Assembly: GCA_020060385.1 (NCBI GenBank)
Contig: JAGVAH010000017.1
Location: 1 to 61,230 of the forward strand
Origin: Syntrophobacterales bacterium
GTDB lineage: Bacteria > Desulfobacterota > Desulfobaccia > Desulfobaccales > 0-14-0-80-60-11
Direction: 5' to 3'
Length of the DNA stretch: 61,230 nt
Of the stretch, positions 41,833 through 49,558 are shown piece after piece. Made by a program: the position numbers and the translations under genes. The notes under the pieces were generated by a model, which saw nothing but the letters and a program-made list of their open reading frames with translations, was not told the origin of the DNA and did no database searches. The stretch's first letter is position 1; each line of letters begins with the position of its first letter.

Positions 41833-42935
41833 TAATCTTGCCTCAAAAATACTTTTATTTCCTTAAGAAGTTCTATTATAATGACTGTAATGCCTATCAG
41901 TGATAAATCTTTTAGAAAAGTTCCAAGGAAACCAAGCGAAGTTTGGGGATGAAAGTGAATGAAGAAATAGGCAAATGTAAAAATACCGCATAATGCAGAT
42001 TTAATTATTAATTTTTTCAACTGCCTATTTATCCTAATAGGAATATAAAGCTTTGGTTCTATGTATTGTTGATTTTCTGTCTTTGGAGTGTGTATGATGT
42101 CGATAAAACTATCATGTCCACCACTTTTTGTCCTAACCCGAAATATAAATGTTAGTACATCATATTTTCCAACAGCACGAGCTTTATTCCTCAATATTTC
42201 AATATACTTGTTATCTGATTTTACTTCAATGTCTCTAGGCTCCGATTTCTCTTGACCACCTTTAGGCACGTGCTGAAGGACCATCAGTTTATAGTCATCA
42301 CCTGCTTTTACGTATAAGTAACCATTTTTAAAGTAAGATTCCCCGCTATCTAATTTCATAGGTTCAGCACCGATCAATTTAATAAATTCAACACCCTCGT
42401 AGAATTTTATATTTCTGGTTAATGTGACAATATTCCCCCATTGCTCATATTCTCTATCCATGGGGTCATTTGTACCATAATGCTGATTTACTATTTCTGG
42501 CTTAAATCCACTCAATAATACAAGAGGCTTCATGTCCTTGCCAGGTTCATTAGAAATGAATTTGCTGCCATGAAATTCTGCAAACTCTTTATTAAAATTC
42601 GTCAGTTGAGTCGATCTCCAATTCTCGTCTGAACTAAAGTCTACAAATTCTCCTAATTCGTATTCGAAGTAGTAAATTATTCCGATGCGTCTTGCAAGTG
42701 ATAGTGTAAAATACCTGATAGGATAAAACTTTGCTTCAGCTTTATCTCGAAAAACAATTAAACCTTTTTTGCCTATTAAAATAGAAATATTATTTTTAAT
42801 TTCATCATGCACCCACTCTTCATCAAAACGAAAACGATATCTAAAACCCTTTGGATATGCCATAATCTTTGTTAATTCATAGCCATAAGGGTTTATAGCA
42901 TTAGGGATTATTATTATAGATTGGTCATCTCTCAT
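41832..42935 (-). CDS. Unknown protein with two C-terminal membrane helices
   Basis: A 367-residue protein with a strong ribosome site (AGGAGG). Residues about 1-120 are strand-rich (YPKGFRYRFRFDEEWV, GLIVFRDKAEAKFYPIRYFT, GIIYYFEYELGEFVDF), a similar strand-rich stretch follows to about 300, and then two membrane segments at about 309-328 and 333-357 and a short basic tail. I do not recognise the soluble domain. It lies in the middle of a coupled four-gene unit with an HD hydrolase, a methyltransferase and a carbamoyltransferase. A soluble sensor on a small membrane anchor would fit a membrane-acting effector in a defence system; that is inference. Confidence 0.75.
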   Translation of the reverse strand: MRDDQSIIIIPNAINPYGYELTKIMAYPKGFRYRFRFDEEWVHDEIKNNISILIGKKGLIVFRDKAEAKFYPIRYFTLSLARRIGIIYYFEYELGEFVDFSSDENWRSTQLTNFNKEFAEFHGSKFISNEPGKDMKPLVLLSGFKPEIVNQHYGTNDPMDREYEQWGNIVTLTRNIKFYEGVEFIKLIGAEPMKLDSGESYFKNGYLYVKAGDDYKLMVLQHVPKGGQEKSEPRDIEVKSDNKYIEILRNKARAVGKYDVLTFIFRVRTKSGGHDSFIDIIHTPKTENQQYIEPKLYIPIRINRQLKKLIIKSALCGIFTFAYFFIHFHPQTSLGFLGTFLKDLSLIGITVIIIELLKEIKVFLRQD

Positions 42936-42947
42936 AAATCGGTCCTC

Positions 42948-44147
42948 CTATTTTCGGAAAATAAGGATTCCTTCATTATGAACTCCGCCGCCCTCTGGGT
43001 GAATAAAAAATTTCTTACTTATATTTCGATCAAAAGATTCAATAAATTCAAGATGCAGATTTTCTGTGATATAAGAAGCTATATTCTCTCTAAGTTGTGT
43101 AAAATATTTTTTTGGTTCTCCCAGAACTAAACATAAATACCCTGATTCCTTCAATACTTTGTTCATTTCAGCAAGGGCATTTTGCATGTCATTGAAATAA
43201 TCATTAAGCCTAGTCCTTTGTTTTCTCCGCCAACGTGCGCCAATCTCCTTTCTTTTTAGATTTTCCATTTCATTAAAATCTTTTACAAGAAAATCATACC
43301 ATAGATAAGCAAGCCTGAACCCTGTTGTATAATCAGTGACATTTAAATAAGGTGGAGAAGTAACGATCAGATCAACTTTGTTGTTGATATATTTACTGAG
43401 GTATCTAGCATCATTATTTATGACACTAAACTGCAAATCTGCCGAAGCAATACGTGAGGTTTTATATTCTTTTAGAAACTTATTTAATTTATGATATAAC
43501 ATTTTTAATGCATTCTTATCTATTTTGTCATTTTTTGGGATTACGTTATCGGCGTAGTAACCATATGGTTTTTTGCTCTGGTAACCAGATGAAGGCATTA
43601 GAATAGAAATAAAGAATACTCTGCAGATATCTCTCGTTAGTCCCTCTAGTAATTCTTCAATAAAGTAAAAAATATGTCCGAGCATTTTGAGTGTGTTGGA
43701 GTGATACCATTTTTGATTTATTTCTCTATTTGGAATATTCTCCCCCTTCAATTCAAGAAATAAACCTGCTTCAAGCTTATCCCAGTGAGATGACAGCTGG
43801 AAAATATAGTCTTTTAGTTCTTCAATTTTCTTTGTATCGACATGTTCTCCAATTACAATTTTACCTTTAGTATTAGATATGAAACAACCAACGGGGCTTA
43901 AATCGATGCCTATGGCATTCCTGTTCTGTTTAAGGGCTTCGATGAGTGTTGTACCCGAACCACAAAAAGGGTCAAAAACAGTTTCACCAGGCTTGCTCAA
44001 TGCTTGAATTAAATATGCAGGAATTATTGGAATGAACCTAGATGGGTACCAACAAAAATTATGAATATACATGACCGAATCTTCATCGGAGAAGTCCCAG
44101 TCTAATATTTTAAAGTGAGAAATATCTTTCTTCTTAGTTATATTCAT
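42948..44147 (-). CDS. DNA methyltransferase with TSPPY motif (N4-cytosine/N6-adenine type)
   Basis: A 399-residue protein. Motif I is at residues about 59-66 (FDPFCGSGTTLIEA) followed by GIDLSPVG; the catalytic motif IV is at about 263-267 (VTSPPYLNVTDYT), which modifies an exocyclic amino group. The order with motif I first and TSPPY second differs from the classical beta class and resembles the Trm11-like/COG1041 group, so an RNA substrate cannot be excluded. No restriction endonuclease gene is adjacent in this unit. The ATG is coupled to the HD gene stop (TGATG). AT-rich. Confidence 0.85.
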   Translation of the reverse strand: MNITKKKDISHFKILDWDFSDEDSVMYIHNFCWYPSRFIPIIPAYLIQALSKPGETVFDPFCGSGTTLIEALKQNRNAIGIDLSPVGCFISNTKGKIVIGEHVDTKKIEELKDYIFQLSSHWDKLEAGLFLELKGENIPNREINQKWYHSNTLKMLGHIFYFIEELLEGLTRDICRVFFISILMPSSGYQSKKPYGYYADNVIPKNDKIDKNALKMLYHKLNKFLKEYKTSRIASADLQFSVINNDARYLSKYINNKVDLIVTSPPYLNVTDYTTGFRLAYLWYDFLVKDFNEMENLKRKEIGARWRRKQRTRLNDYFNDMQNALAEMNKVLKESGYLCLVLGEPKKYFTQLRENIASYITENLHLEFIESFDRNISKKFFIHPEGGGVHNEGILIFRK

Positions 44148-45460
44148 CAGAACAAGAATTCTTTCTGTGCACTTGCATAGTCTGCAAAGTCAACTCTTTC
44201 AAAGCCCTTATAACCCTGCATACCAAGAATTTCTATTGTCTTGTCCGTAAGAATGGATATTGCTTTATTGGAAAGTGGCAGTCTTCCTAAAATCGCAATA
44301 AGAATATATTGTGTATCGTCTCCGATAACCTCTCTTCGAATCACTCCTTTATCCTCTATGTAAATAACTACTTGTCTTTCTGTTTTTCTGTTATCCGTCG
44401 TCAAATGATAGTAAATATTGCCCATTATTTCCTTTGATAGCTTCTGAGATGATACAAGATCATTAGGCACTTCATGCGTTAAGGTTTCCAATATTTTGGT
44501 GTTAATGATGTCACCTTTATAATTGAAGTTTTTAGATCTTATAATCGAATATGTTATAGGTATTTCGTGTAATAGCAATTTTCGTGCGATGCTATTCAAT
44601 TCTGGTACATCTTTCCTTTCATAAAAATACCAAAGAAGCTGCTCGTCACTGAAATGGAAAAGATTACCTAACCCTTCTTTTTCAATGTGCTTTGTATATT
44701 TAGAAATAAGCTCAAATAACAAGTACTCAAAAGCCATATATTCTGGGTTATAAATAAATTTGTGATATATATCGGCTCTCAAATCGTGCCAGACATTAAC
44801 ATACTTCAAAAAATCTTTATCGATGATGAAATTATCATAATCTGCGCTAACTCTTAAATTCTGTGCGAGCATTACAGGAACTTCAACATGATTAGAGATG
44901 ATCCCTAAATATAATCCCATTCTGAAAACATTATCGATATTATCTAAATCAATCCCCTTATTATTTATTACGAAAAGTTCCCTACCTTCTATAAAATGCT
45001 GAATTCTGTCAAAATCCAATTTATACTTTTTATTAAAATTGTATCTTCCAAGACCTGGCTGTTCAATAAAGATTGGTTTTATATCCAACGATGACAATTT
45101 CTCTTTATCCACTAGCCACTTGGTCTTTTTTTCATGATTATAAGGCGTATAGCGATCAATTGCCCATTCGATTGAATGGCCAAAGGAACCGCAATTTATA
45201 TCATGATACAGTGCTGATACTAACAAATCATTTTTGTACTGTGATAGGCCGTTCGCCGCAGAGAATAGTTGTGTCAAATATGCTAATCCAAGTGTATGCT
45301 CTAATCTGGTGATAGATGTTAAAGGTAGCATTCCTATAGATTTAAAATTCATCATCCCCACATACTTGAGCCTTTTTAACTCTGGACACTTACTAACCAG
45401 ATCAAAAACCAGATCCTCCATTTCTATTTTTCCATACAAGGAGTCGTAATAAATTATCAT
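44147..45460 (-). CDS. HD-domain phosphohydrolase, SAMHD1/dNTPase-like
   Basis: A 437-residue protein from the ATG at 45460 (GGTGG upstream; a TTG at 45487 is possible). The HD signature is clear and in dNTPase order: first His in ITRLEHTLGLAYLT (about residue 55), HD in ALYHDINCGSFGHS (about 86-87), and the His after GSFG. The distal Asp is probably in the region around 190-210 (DNVFRMGLYLGIIS). Relatives such as SAMHD1, Dgt and COG1078 proteins cleave deoxynucleotides or cyclic nucleotides. First gene of the AT-rich four-gene unit. Depletion or modification of nucleotides is a plausible action; the substrate is unknown. Confidence 0.85.
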   Translation of the reverse strand: MIIYYDSLYGKIEMEDLVFDLVSKCPELKRLKYVGMMNFKSIGMLPLTSITRLEHTLGLAYLTQLFSAANGLSQYKNDLLVSALYHDINCGSFGHSIEWAIDRYTPYNHEKKTKWLVDKEKLSSLDIKPIFIEQPGLGRYNFNKKYKLDFDRIQHFIEGRELFVINNKGIDLDNIDNVFRMGLYLGIISNHVEVPVMLAQNLRVSADYDNFIIDKDFLKYVNVWHDLRADIYHKFIYNPEYMAFEYLLFELISKYTKHIEKEGLGNLFHFSDEQLLWYFYERKDVPELNSIARKLLLHEIPITYSIIRSKNFNYKGDIINTKILETLTHEVPNDLVSSQKLSKEIMGNIYYHLTTDNRKTERQVVIYIEDKGVIRREVIGDDTQYILIAILGRLPLSNKAISILTDKTIEILGMQGYKGFERVDFADYASAQKEFLF

Positions 45461-45563
45461 TTTCTTATTCCACCCATGGTTTTGCAAACCTATCTAAAAT
45501 CCAGCGCAATTACCTCACACTCCTGCAACGTTAGCCGTTGTCTCATCTTTTTCGACGACTATT

Positions 45564-46193
45564 TCAGGTGTTCCGTAAGATCAATTTATTTTGATCACGG
45601 GCTGATTGAATGACGCTTCGGTTGGCGGTAAAAACCCTTAAGCCGGGTATCGTCGCAAAATCGCCATCGTCGGTAATTATTTGAGAAATGCCGGCCTTGA
45701 TAAAGTTCTCTACCATAAAAAGGTCACTGGGATCGGCGAGATACGGCGTAATATCCTGGCAGGCCTTGTCAGTAATGGGTTCATCCAGCAAAATTTCAAC
45801 AAAACCAGCAAGAGATTTCGCCATGGCCCAGGCGTTTTGAATTTCCGTCACTACGCTTTGCCTTTCGGCCGGTTCGTTATGGCGAAATTCTTTTGGATCA
45901 ATTGGGCCTTTTGATGAGCGGAAAATATCCAGTTCGTTTTTCTCAATTAAATTGCCCAATTCGCTAAAACAAAGGCCGCAGGTAAAGAGCTTTGCTTTCG
46001 CCGCCCTCACCCTTTTAATGTAGGCCGGGTATTCATTAACCTGATATGGCCTGGGGCCTTTATATGCCATGCGGCATCGGGTGTAAGTTAGCCAATACCA
46101 CACGTTTGTATCTACGAAAAAGGCATCTCCCGGCCCGGGCGCGTCGGAGCGCAGGTCGACCACCTCTGCTTTTACGCCATAGCTTACGGCCAT
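45564..46193 (-). CDS. PIN-domain nuclease
   Basis: A 209-residue protein. PIN residues are present: Asp28 in AFFVDTNVWYWL, Glu in CFSELGNLIE, and the late acid pair in DPSDLFMVENFIKAG and ITDDGDFATIPGLRVFTAN. The ATG overlaps the stop of the STAS-like gene (TGATG). No antitoxin of VapB type is next to it; instead it follows a STAS-like protein and a GHKL ATPase, so those may hold it inactive. Likely an RNase effector in a three-gene module. GC content fits the phage and not the AT-rich unit that follows. Confidence 0.85.
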   Translation of the reverse strand: MAVSYGVKAEVVDLRSDAPGPGDAFFVDTNVWYWLTYTRCRMAYKGPRPYQVNEYPAYIKRVRAAKAKLFTCGLCFSELGNLIEKNELDIFRSSKGPIDPKEFRHNEPAERQSVVTEIQNAWAMAKSLAGFVEILLDEPITDKACQDITPYLADPSDLFMVENFIKAGISQIITDDGDFATIPGLRVFTANRSVIQSARDQNKLILRNT

Positions 46194-46540
46194 CAGGCGT
46201 TGGCCGCCTGTTCATCCAAGACTCTATTCACGACCCGGCGATATTTCGGATCGGAATAGTACTTTTTGGAATTCTCGATGACCCGCTTGAGGACGGACCT
46301 CCCCACCGGGTTCAGATTGTCAACCTTGATAAGGCGGTTCAGATCGTCCCCGGGAAGGTCCCTCAAAAGTTGGCCGAAGGCGGCGTTAAAAAACGGGGAT
46401 GCAAAGACGCCGACCCTTTCGAAATCGATTTCCACGGGACGCCCCGCTTTCAATTCCGGCAGGATCAGGTCATGGACCTTTTGCCCGTCATCCAGGGTGA
46501 TGCAATCCTCCCCAATCAAGGCGTGGACATCGATTTTCAT
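46193..46540 (-). CDS. STAS-like DUF4325 protein
   Basis: A 115-residue protein with GGAGG before the ATG at 46540. The pattern VEIDFERVGVFASPFFNAAFG is that of STAS-like DUF4325 proteins, related to anti-anti-sigma factors; the usual phosphorylatable Ser/Thr position after FAS is followed by PFFN. The C-terminal part is a basic helix. Partnered with a GHKL ATPase just upstream, as SpoIIAA is with SpoIIAB. In this module the output is probably the PIN nuclease encoded next. Confidence 0.8.
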   Translation of the reverse strand: MKIDVHALIGEDCITLDDGQKVHDLILPELKAGRPVEIDFERVGVFASPFFNAAFGQLLRDLPGDDLNRLIKVDNLNPVGRSVLKRVIENSKKYYSDPKYRRVVNRVLDEQAANA

Positions 46541-46553
46541 GGCGGGCCTCCTC

Positions 46554-47438
46554 TTAAAATAGCTTATCTGTTTGTTCTTCCGAAACCAAGTGGTAATACG
46601 ACTCATCGCAGTGGAACGTAATGTTGACGACCGTGCCCTCAAAAAAGGTTGAACGGTCGAGAAACCTTTCACGGCCCTCTTTTATCTGGCCGTAGCCTTC
46701 ATGACTATAGATTTCCAGTTCGCCTTGATTGACCTTCACAAATTCCCTCAAGAGGTCCAAACCCAACCCCCGGCCCATGCCATTGGGCTTGGTGGTGTTT
46801 CCCGGCCTGAAAGCCCACCTGAGGGCGGCGGCGGCGCTGACGGTCTCTTTTTTCGTAAACATCCTGACATTGGAGGGAATTCCCACCCCGAAATCCAGTA
46901 CGCAGAGCTTCAGCAGGTGAAGTTGGGGATAGTGTTGGCCGCAACAGAACACCCCCAAGGGCGAAGACCCGTGCTCAAAGGCGTTTTCATAAATTTCCCA
47001 GACCCTGCCGACGATGGCGTCGCGCAAGGTGGGGCTCAGGTTTACCCAGCCACGGCCTAACCATTTTGCCTTCAAATAACTCGTAATGCTGTCTTTCCTT
47101 TTCTCTTGAAACTCCTGGTAGGGGATGGAATTCCCGGACCAAGGGCCTCTGCCTGCTGAGAAACAACCCATGAAGCCGTTTTGCCTCAGGTTAGTGTGAA
47201 TGTCGTCCTGCAAGGTATTCCAGTCGAACGTGGCCTTCCCTCCCCGGTATTCGACTAGGCGGGCCAGGCCCCCCAGGAACGCCACCGCGTTTTGCCTTAA
47301 GAATCGGCACTGGGAGAAATCAAATTCAACCTCAAGATAATCATCGTTCACCAGGTTCCACAAGCGGAACAGCCGGTCGAAATCGGGAGGGTCGTCGTTT
47401 ATCGTGGGAACTGCCAGGACTCTTCGCACAAGGGTCAT
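46554..47438 (-). CDS. GHKL-type ATPase with an N-terminal STAS-like part
   Basis: About 294 residues (start 47438 or 47459; a GGGGAG lies about 12 bases before the first). Residues about 35-95 resemble a STAS fold (YLEVEFDFSQCRFLRQNAVA). The C-terminal half is a HATPase_c domain: N box EIYENAFEHG, G1 box VLDFGVGIPS, and G2 box GMGRGLGLDLL. Such a kinase-like ATPase is expected to control the STAS-like protein by phosphorylation or binding. No HisKA domain is seen, so it is not a sensor histidine kinase. First gene of the ATPase/STAS/PIN trio. Confidence 0.8.
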   Translation of the reverse strand: MTLVRRVLAVPTINDDPPDFDRLFRLWNLVNDDYLEVEFDFSQCRFLRQNAVAFLGGLARLVEYRGGKATFDWNTLQDDIHTNLRQNGFMGCFSAGRGPWSGNSIPYQEFQEKRKDSITSYLKAKWLGRGWVNLSPTLRDAIVGRVWEIYENAFEHGSSPLGVFCCGQHYPQLHLLKLCVLDFGVGIPSNVRMFTKKETVSAAAALRWAFRPGNTTKPNGMGRGLGLDLLREFVKVNQGELEIYSHEGYGQIKEGRERFLDRSTFFEGTVVNITFHCDESYYHLVSEEQTDKLF

Positions 47439-47485
47439 TAGGCTAAAAGCTCTCCCCATAAAGCTTGATCCAGGAGGGCAAAAGG

Positions 47486-48316
47486 TTATTTCCCATATTT
47501 ATAAGCCATATCTAATTTCCTATGGACGAAAGAAATCATTGTCAGAATATCCAAGGCATCTATCTCTTCCATGGGCCATTCGATTTTTGGCTCATGGGCA
47601 ACCGGGTTTCGAACCATGCCGAATAAGCCAACCAGCATATTCACGAAACCTCGCTGCTCTCCTCGCAATGTTTCAGTATCAAGTGGATTTATTGCCAATA
47701 ATGGAGAGTCCGTTTGGCCGAGGCCAAAAGCGTCTTTGACTAAGTTGGCGCCATCTGACGTCAAGTTTGAAAGTGATCGGATTCGGGACGCAATACTTTT
47801 CATAGCCTCGAGTACTGCATGGAAATTGTTATTGGCAATGATCTCCGCTTTGCAAAAACGGATCACCTCTGCGTGAGCGTTGCGACGGCGGAGTTGTTCT
47901 TGCATCCGGTTGGCACGTTCAAGAGCCTCATCGAGGGTATTCGCCTTCTCCGTCCTGCGTATTTTCCCATCCTCGCTAAGCATAAAGCCATTCAGGGCCA
48001 GGACAGCGTTGAGTTTATCTCTTCGGGACCGGAATATATCCGGTGATTCGGTGTAAGAAGCAGGGTTCATGGTCTCATTGATAAGCACAATTACATGGTT
48101 GCCTACGCCATGACGATTTTGAAATTCCGCCAAGGCATTATATAAGCGCTTCCACTTAGTGTTTGAAGGATCACAGTCTGGTATTTTACACTGTTGGAGC
48201 TTATGTCCTATTTCTGAACCTGTCAGGCCCTCATTCGTATCGCCCAATATCTTGGCAATCGCTTCGAGATGTGGCCCTGAAAAAGGCGGAATTATCTGTT
48301 TTGCCTTAATAGACAT
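47486..48316 (-). CDS. TIGR02391/Hypoth_Ymh-family protein
   Basis: A 276-residue protein directly after hsdS (the stop and ATG abut, with a GGGGGAG ribosome site). The C-terminal half shows the family pattern: RIRSLSNLTSDGANLVKDAF, LRGEQRGFVNMLVGLFGMVRNP followed by VAHEP (quoted in parts), and ALDILTMISFVHRKLD. The RNPxAH motif recalls HEPN-type proteins, which include many RNases and abortive-infection effectors. This family is often found in type I restriction loci. The N-terminal half (residues 1-140) is of unknown fold. Confidence 0.8.
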   Translation of the reverse strand: MSIKAKQIIPPFSGPHLEAIAKILGDTNEGLTGSEIGHKLQQCKIPDCDPSNTKWKRLYNALAEFQNRHGVGNHVIVLINETMNPASYTESPDIFRSRRDKLNAVLALNGFMLSEDGKIRRTEKANTLDEALERANRMQEQLRRRNAHAEVIRFCKAEIIANNNFHAVLEAMKSIASRIRSLSNLTSDGANLVKDAFGLGQTDSPLLAINPLDTETLRGEQRGFVNMLVGLFGMVRNPVAHEPKIEWPMEEIDALDILTMISFVHRKLDMAYKYGK

Positions 48317-49558
48317 CTACAACTCCCCCCGGAAGGCTTTGGACAGGAGGGCGGGGGTGAAGGTGGCCAGTTCCAAATCGGTTTCGGCTTGCAGGCGTTT
48401 CAATTCATCGGCTTTGGCCTGGATGCTGTCCAGGTATTCAACGATGCGGCGCTGCTCCTTGACGGGGACAGCAGGGACAGGGATATTCTCCACGTGGCCC
48501 TGGTTGATTTTTTTCATGGACCCGCTGGTCCCGCGGGCCCGGGTCATCAGGTAATTCCTTGCCTCCCAGGTTTGCAGCCAGTAATGGATAAACCTGGTCT
48601 CGGCCTTCTCTGGATCGGCCGTCATCTTCATGATGAGGTCGGGGCAAATGCAAGGTGCCGGGGTTCCATCGTAAATTGCCGCATGTCCGACCAGTTCCCT
48701 GGTATTGCTGCGGGTAATGAGAAGCTCTCCGGGCTTCAGCCAATAATGGGCCAACGGACGAGTCGGTGAAGCCGTCCATTTAACCTTTGTTCCGTCATAT
48801 TTGAAGCCGGTAACTGCCGAAAGGGTAAGAACAGGGACCCCTTTGGCGGCAAAACTATCTCCCGGCGGGGACCAACCATTTCTCGGCCTACCCAAGAGGT
48901 ACTGTTTCAAAGGGGAAAATTTTTCGGTTAATCCCGTGAGAAGCCTATCGATCCGTTCCTGCATGAACGAACCCGCTTCAGCGGCCGCTTCACGGCGCAA
49001 TCGGCGAGTTTCCTCAACGCGGCGGGTCAATTCCTCGATCCGGGTCACCACCCGCTTTTGTTCAGCCAAGGGGGGAATAGGAATTTCAATTTCTTTTAAC
49101 TTGTTTTTGTTAAACGCAGATTGCCCAACAAATTCCACACAATTAGTAGCAAAATAACCTGAAAGCCAAAGTTCCCTAAGACAAACATACAGCCATTCCC
49201 TGTTTAAGACATTTGGGTTGGCTCGTAACCGAGTGAGATGGTTGCTGAAGGTGCAGGGTTCTTGCCATCCGGTAAAAATACACGACTTTCCTACAAGTTC
49301 AGTGCTGTTGGTATTATTGAAGATTATATCCCCAGGCTCCAACCATTTACCGGCGCTGTTGGCCTTTTCTTTGGGAATTCTCCGCACCAAGGTCATATCT
49401 AAGAAGCCATTTTTTGAAACGTTATTCATGCGTAAATGCGGAATCCCGTCGCTGACATCTTTCTTCCCGCAGGCAAAGCCCGGTTGAATATCTTTAATGA
49501 TTCTATTATCTCCAAGTGCTCCCCACCGCCACCCTTCGGGCAACTCATACCGTTCCAC
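48317..49558 (-). CDS. hsdS: Type I restriction system specificity subunit
   Basis: A 413-residue protein with two target recognition domains of equal plan: PEGWRWGALGD with KKDVSDGIPHLRMNNVSKNG and, in the second half, FAAKGVPVLTLSAVTGFKYD. Each is followed by the conserved helical spacer (IPIPPLAEQKRVVTRIEEL; IPVPAVPVKEQRRIVEYLDS). It starts with GTG inside the hsdM end (14-base overlap). It determines the two halves of the split DNA target. The length is normal and both domains are intact. Confidence 0.95.
   Translation of the reverse strand: MERYELPEGWRWGALGDNRIIKDIQPGFACGKKDVSDGIPHLRMNNVSKNGFLDMTLVRRIPKEKANSAGKWLEPGDIIFNNTNSTELVGKSCIFTGWQEPCTFSNHLTRLRANPNVLNREWLYVCLRELWLSGYFATNCVEFVGQSAFNKNKLKEIEIPIPPLAEQKRVVTRIEELTRRVEETRRLRREAAAEAGSFMQERIDRLLTGLTEKFSPLKQYLLGRPRNGWSPPGDSFAAKGVPVLTLSAVTGFKYDGTKVKWTASPTRPLAHYWLKPGELLITRSNTRELVGHAAIYDGTPAPCICPDLIMKMTADPEKAETRFIHYWLQTWEARNYLMTRARGTSGSMKKINQGHVENIPVPAVPVKEQRRIVEYLDSIQAKADELKRLQAETDLELATFTPALLSKAFRGEL

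Noticed and set aside
44147-46193. Classical toxin-antitoxin pair involving the PIN gene and the HD gene
   Set aside because: The HD gene is much larger than an antitoxin, lies after a 100-base gap and in a region of different base composition; the PIN gene is instead coupled to the STAS-like gene.
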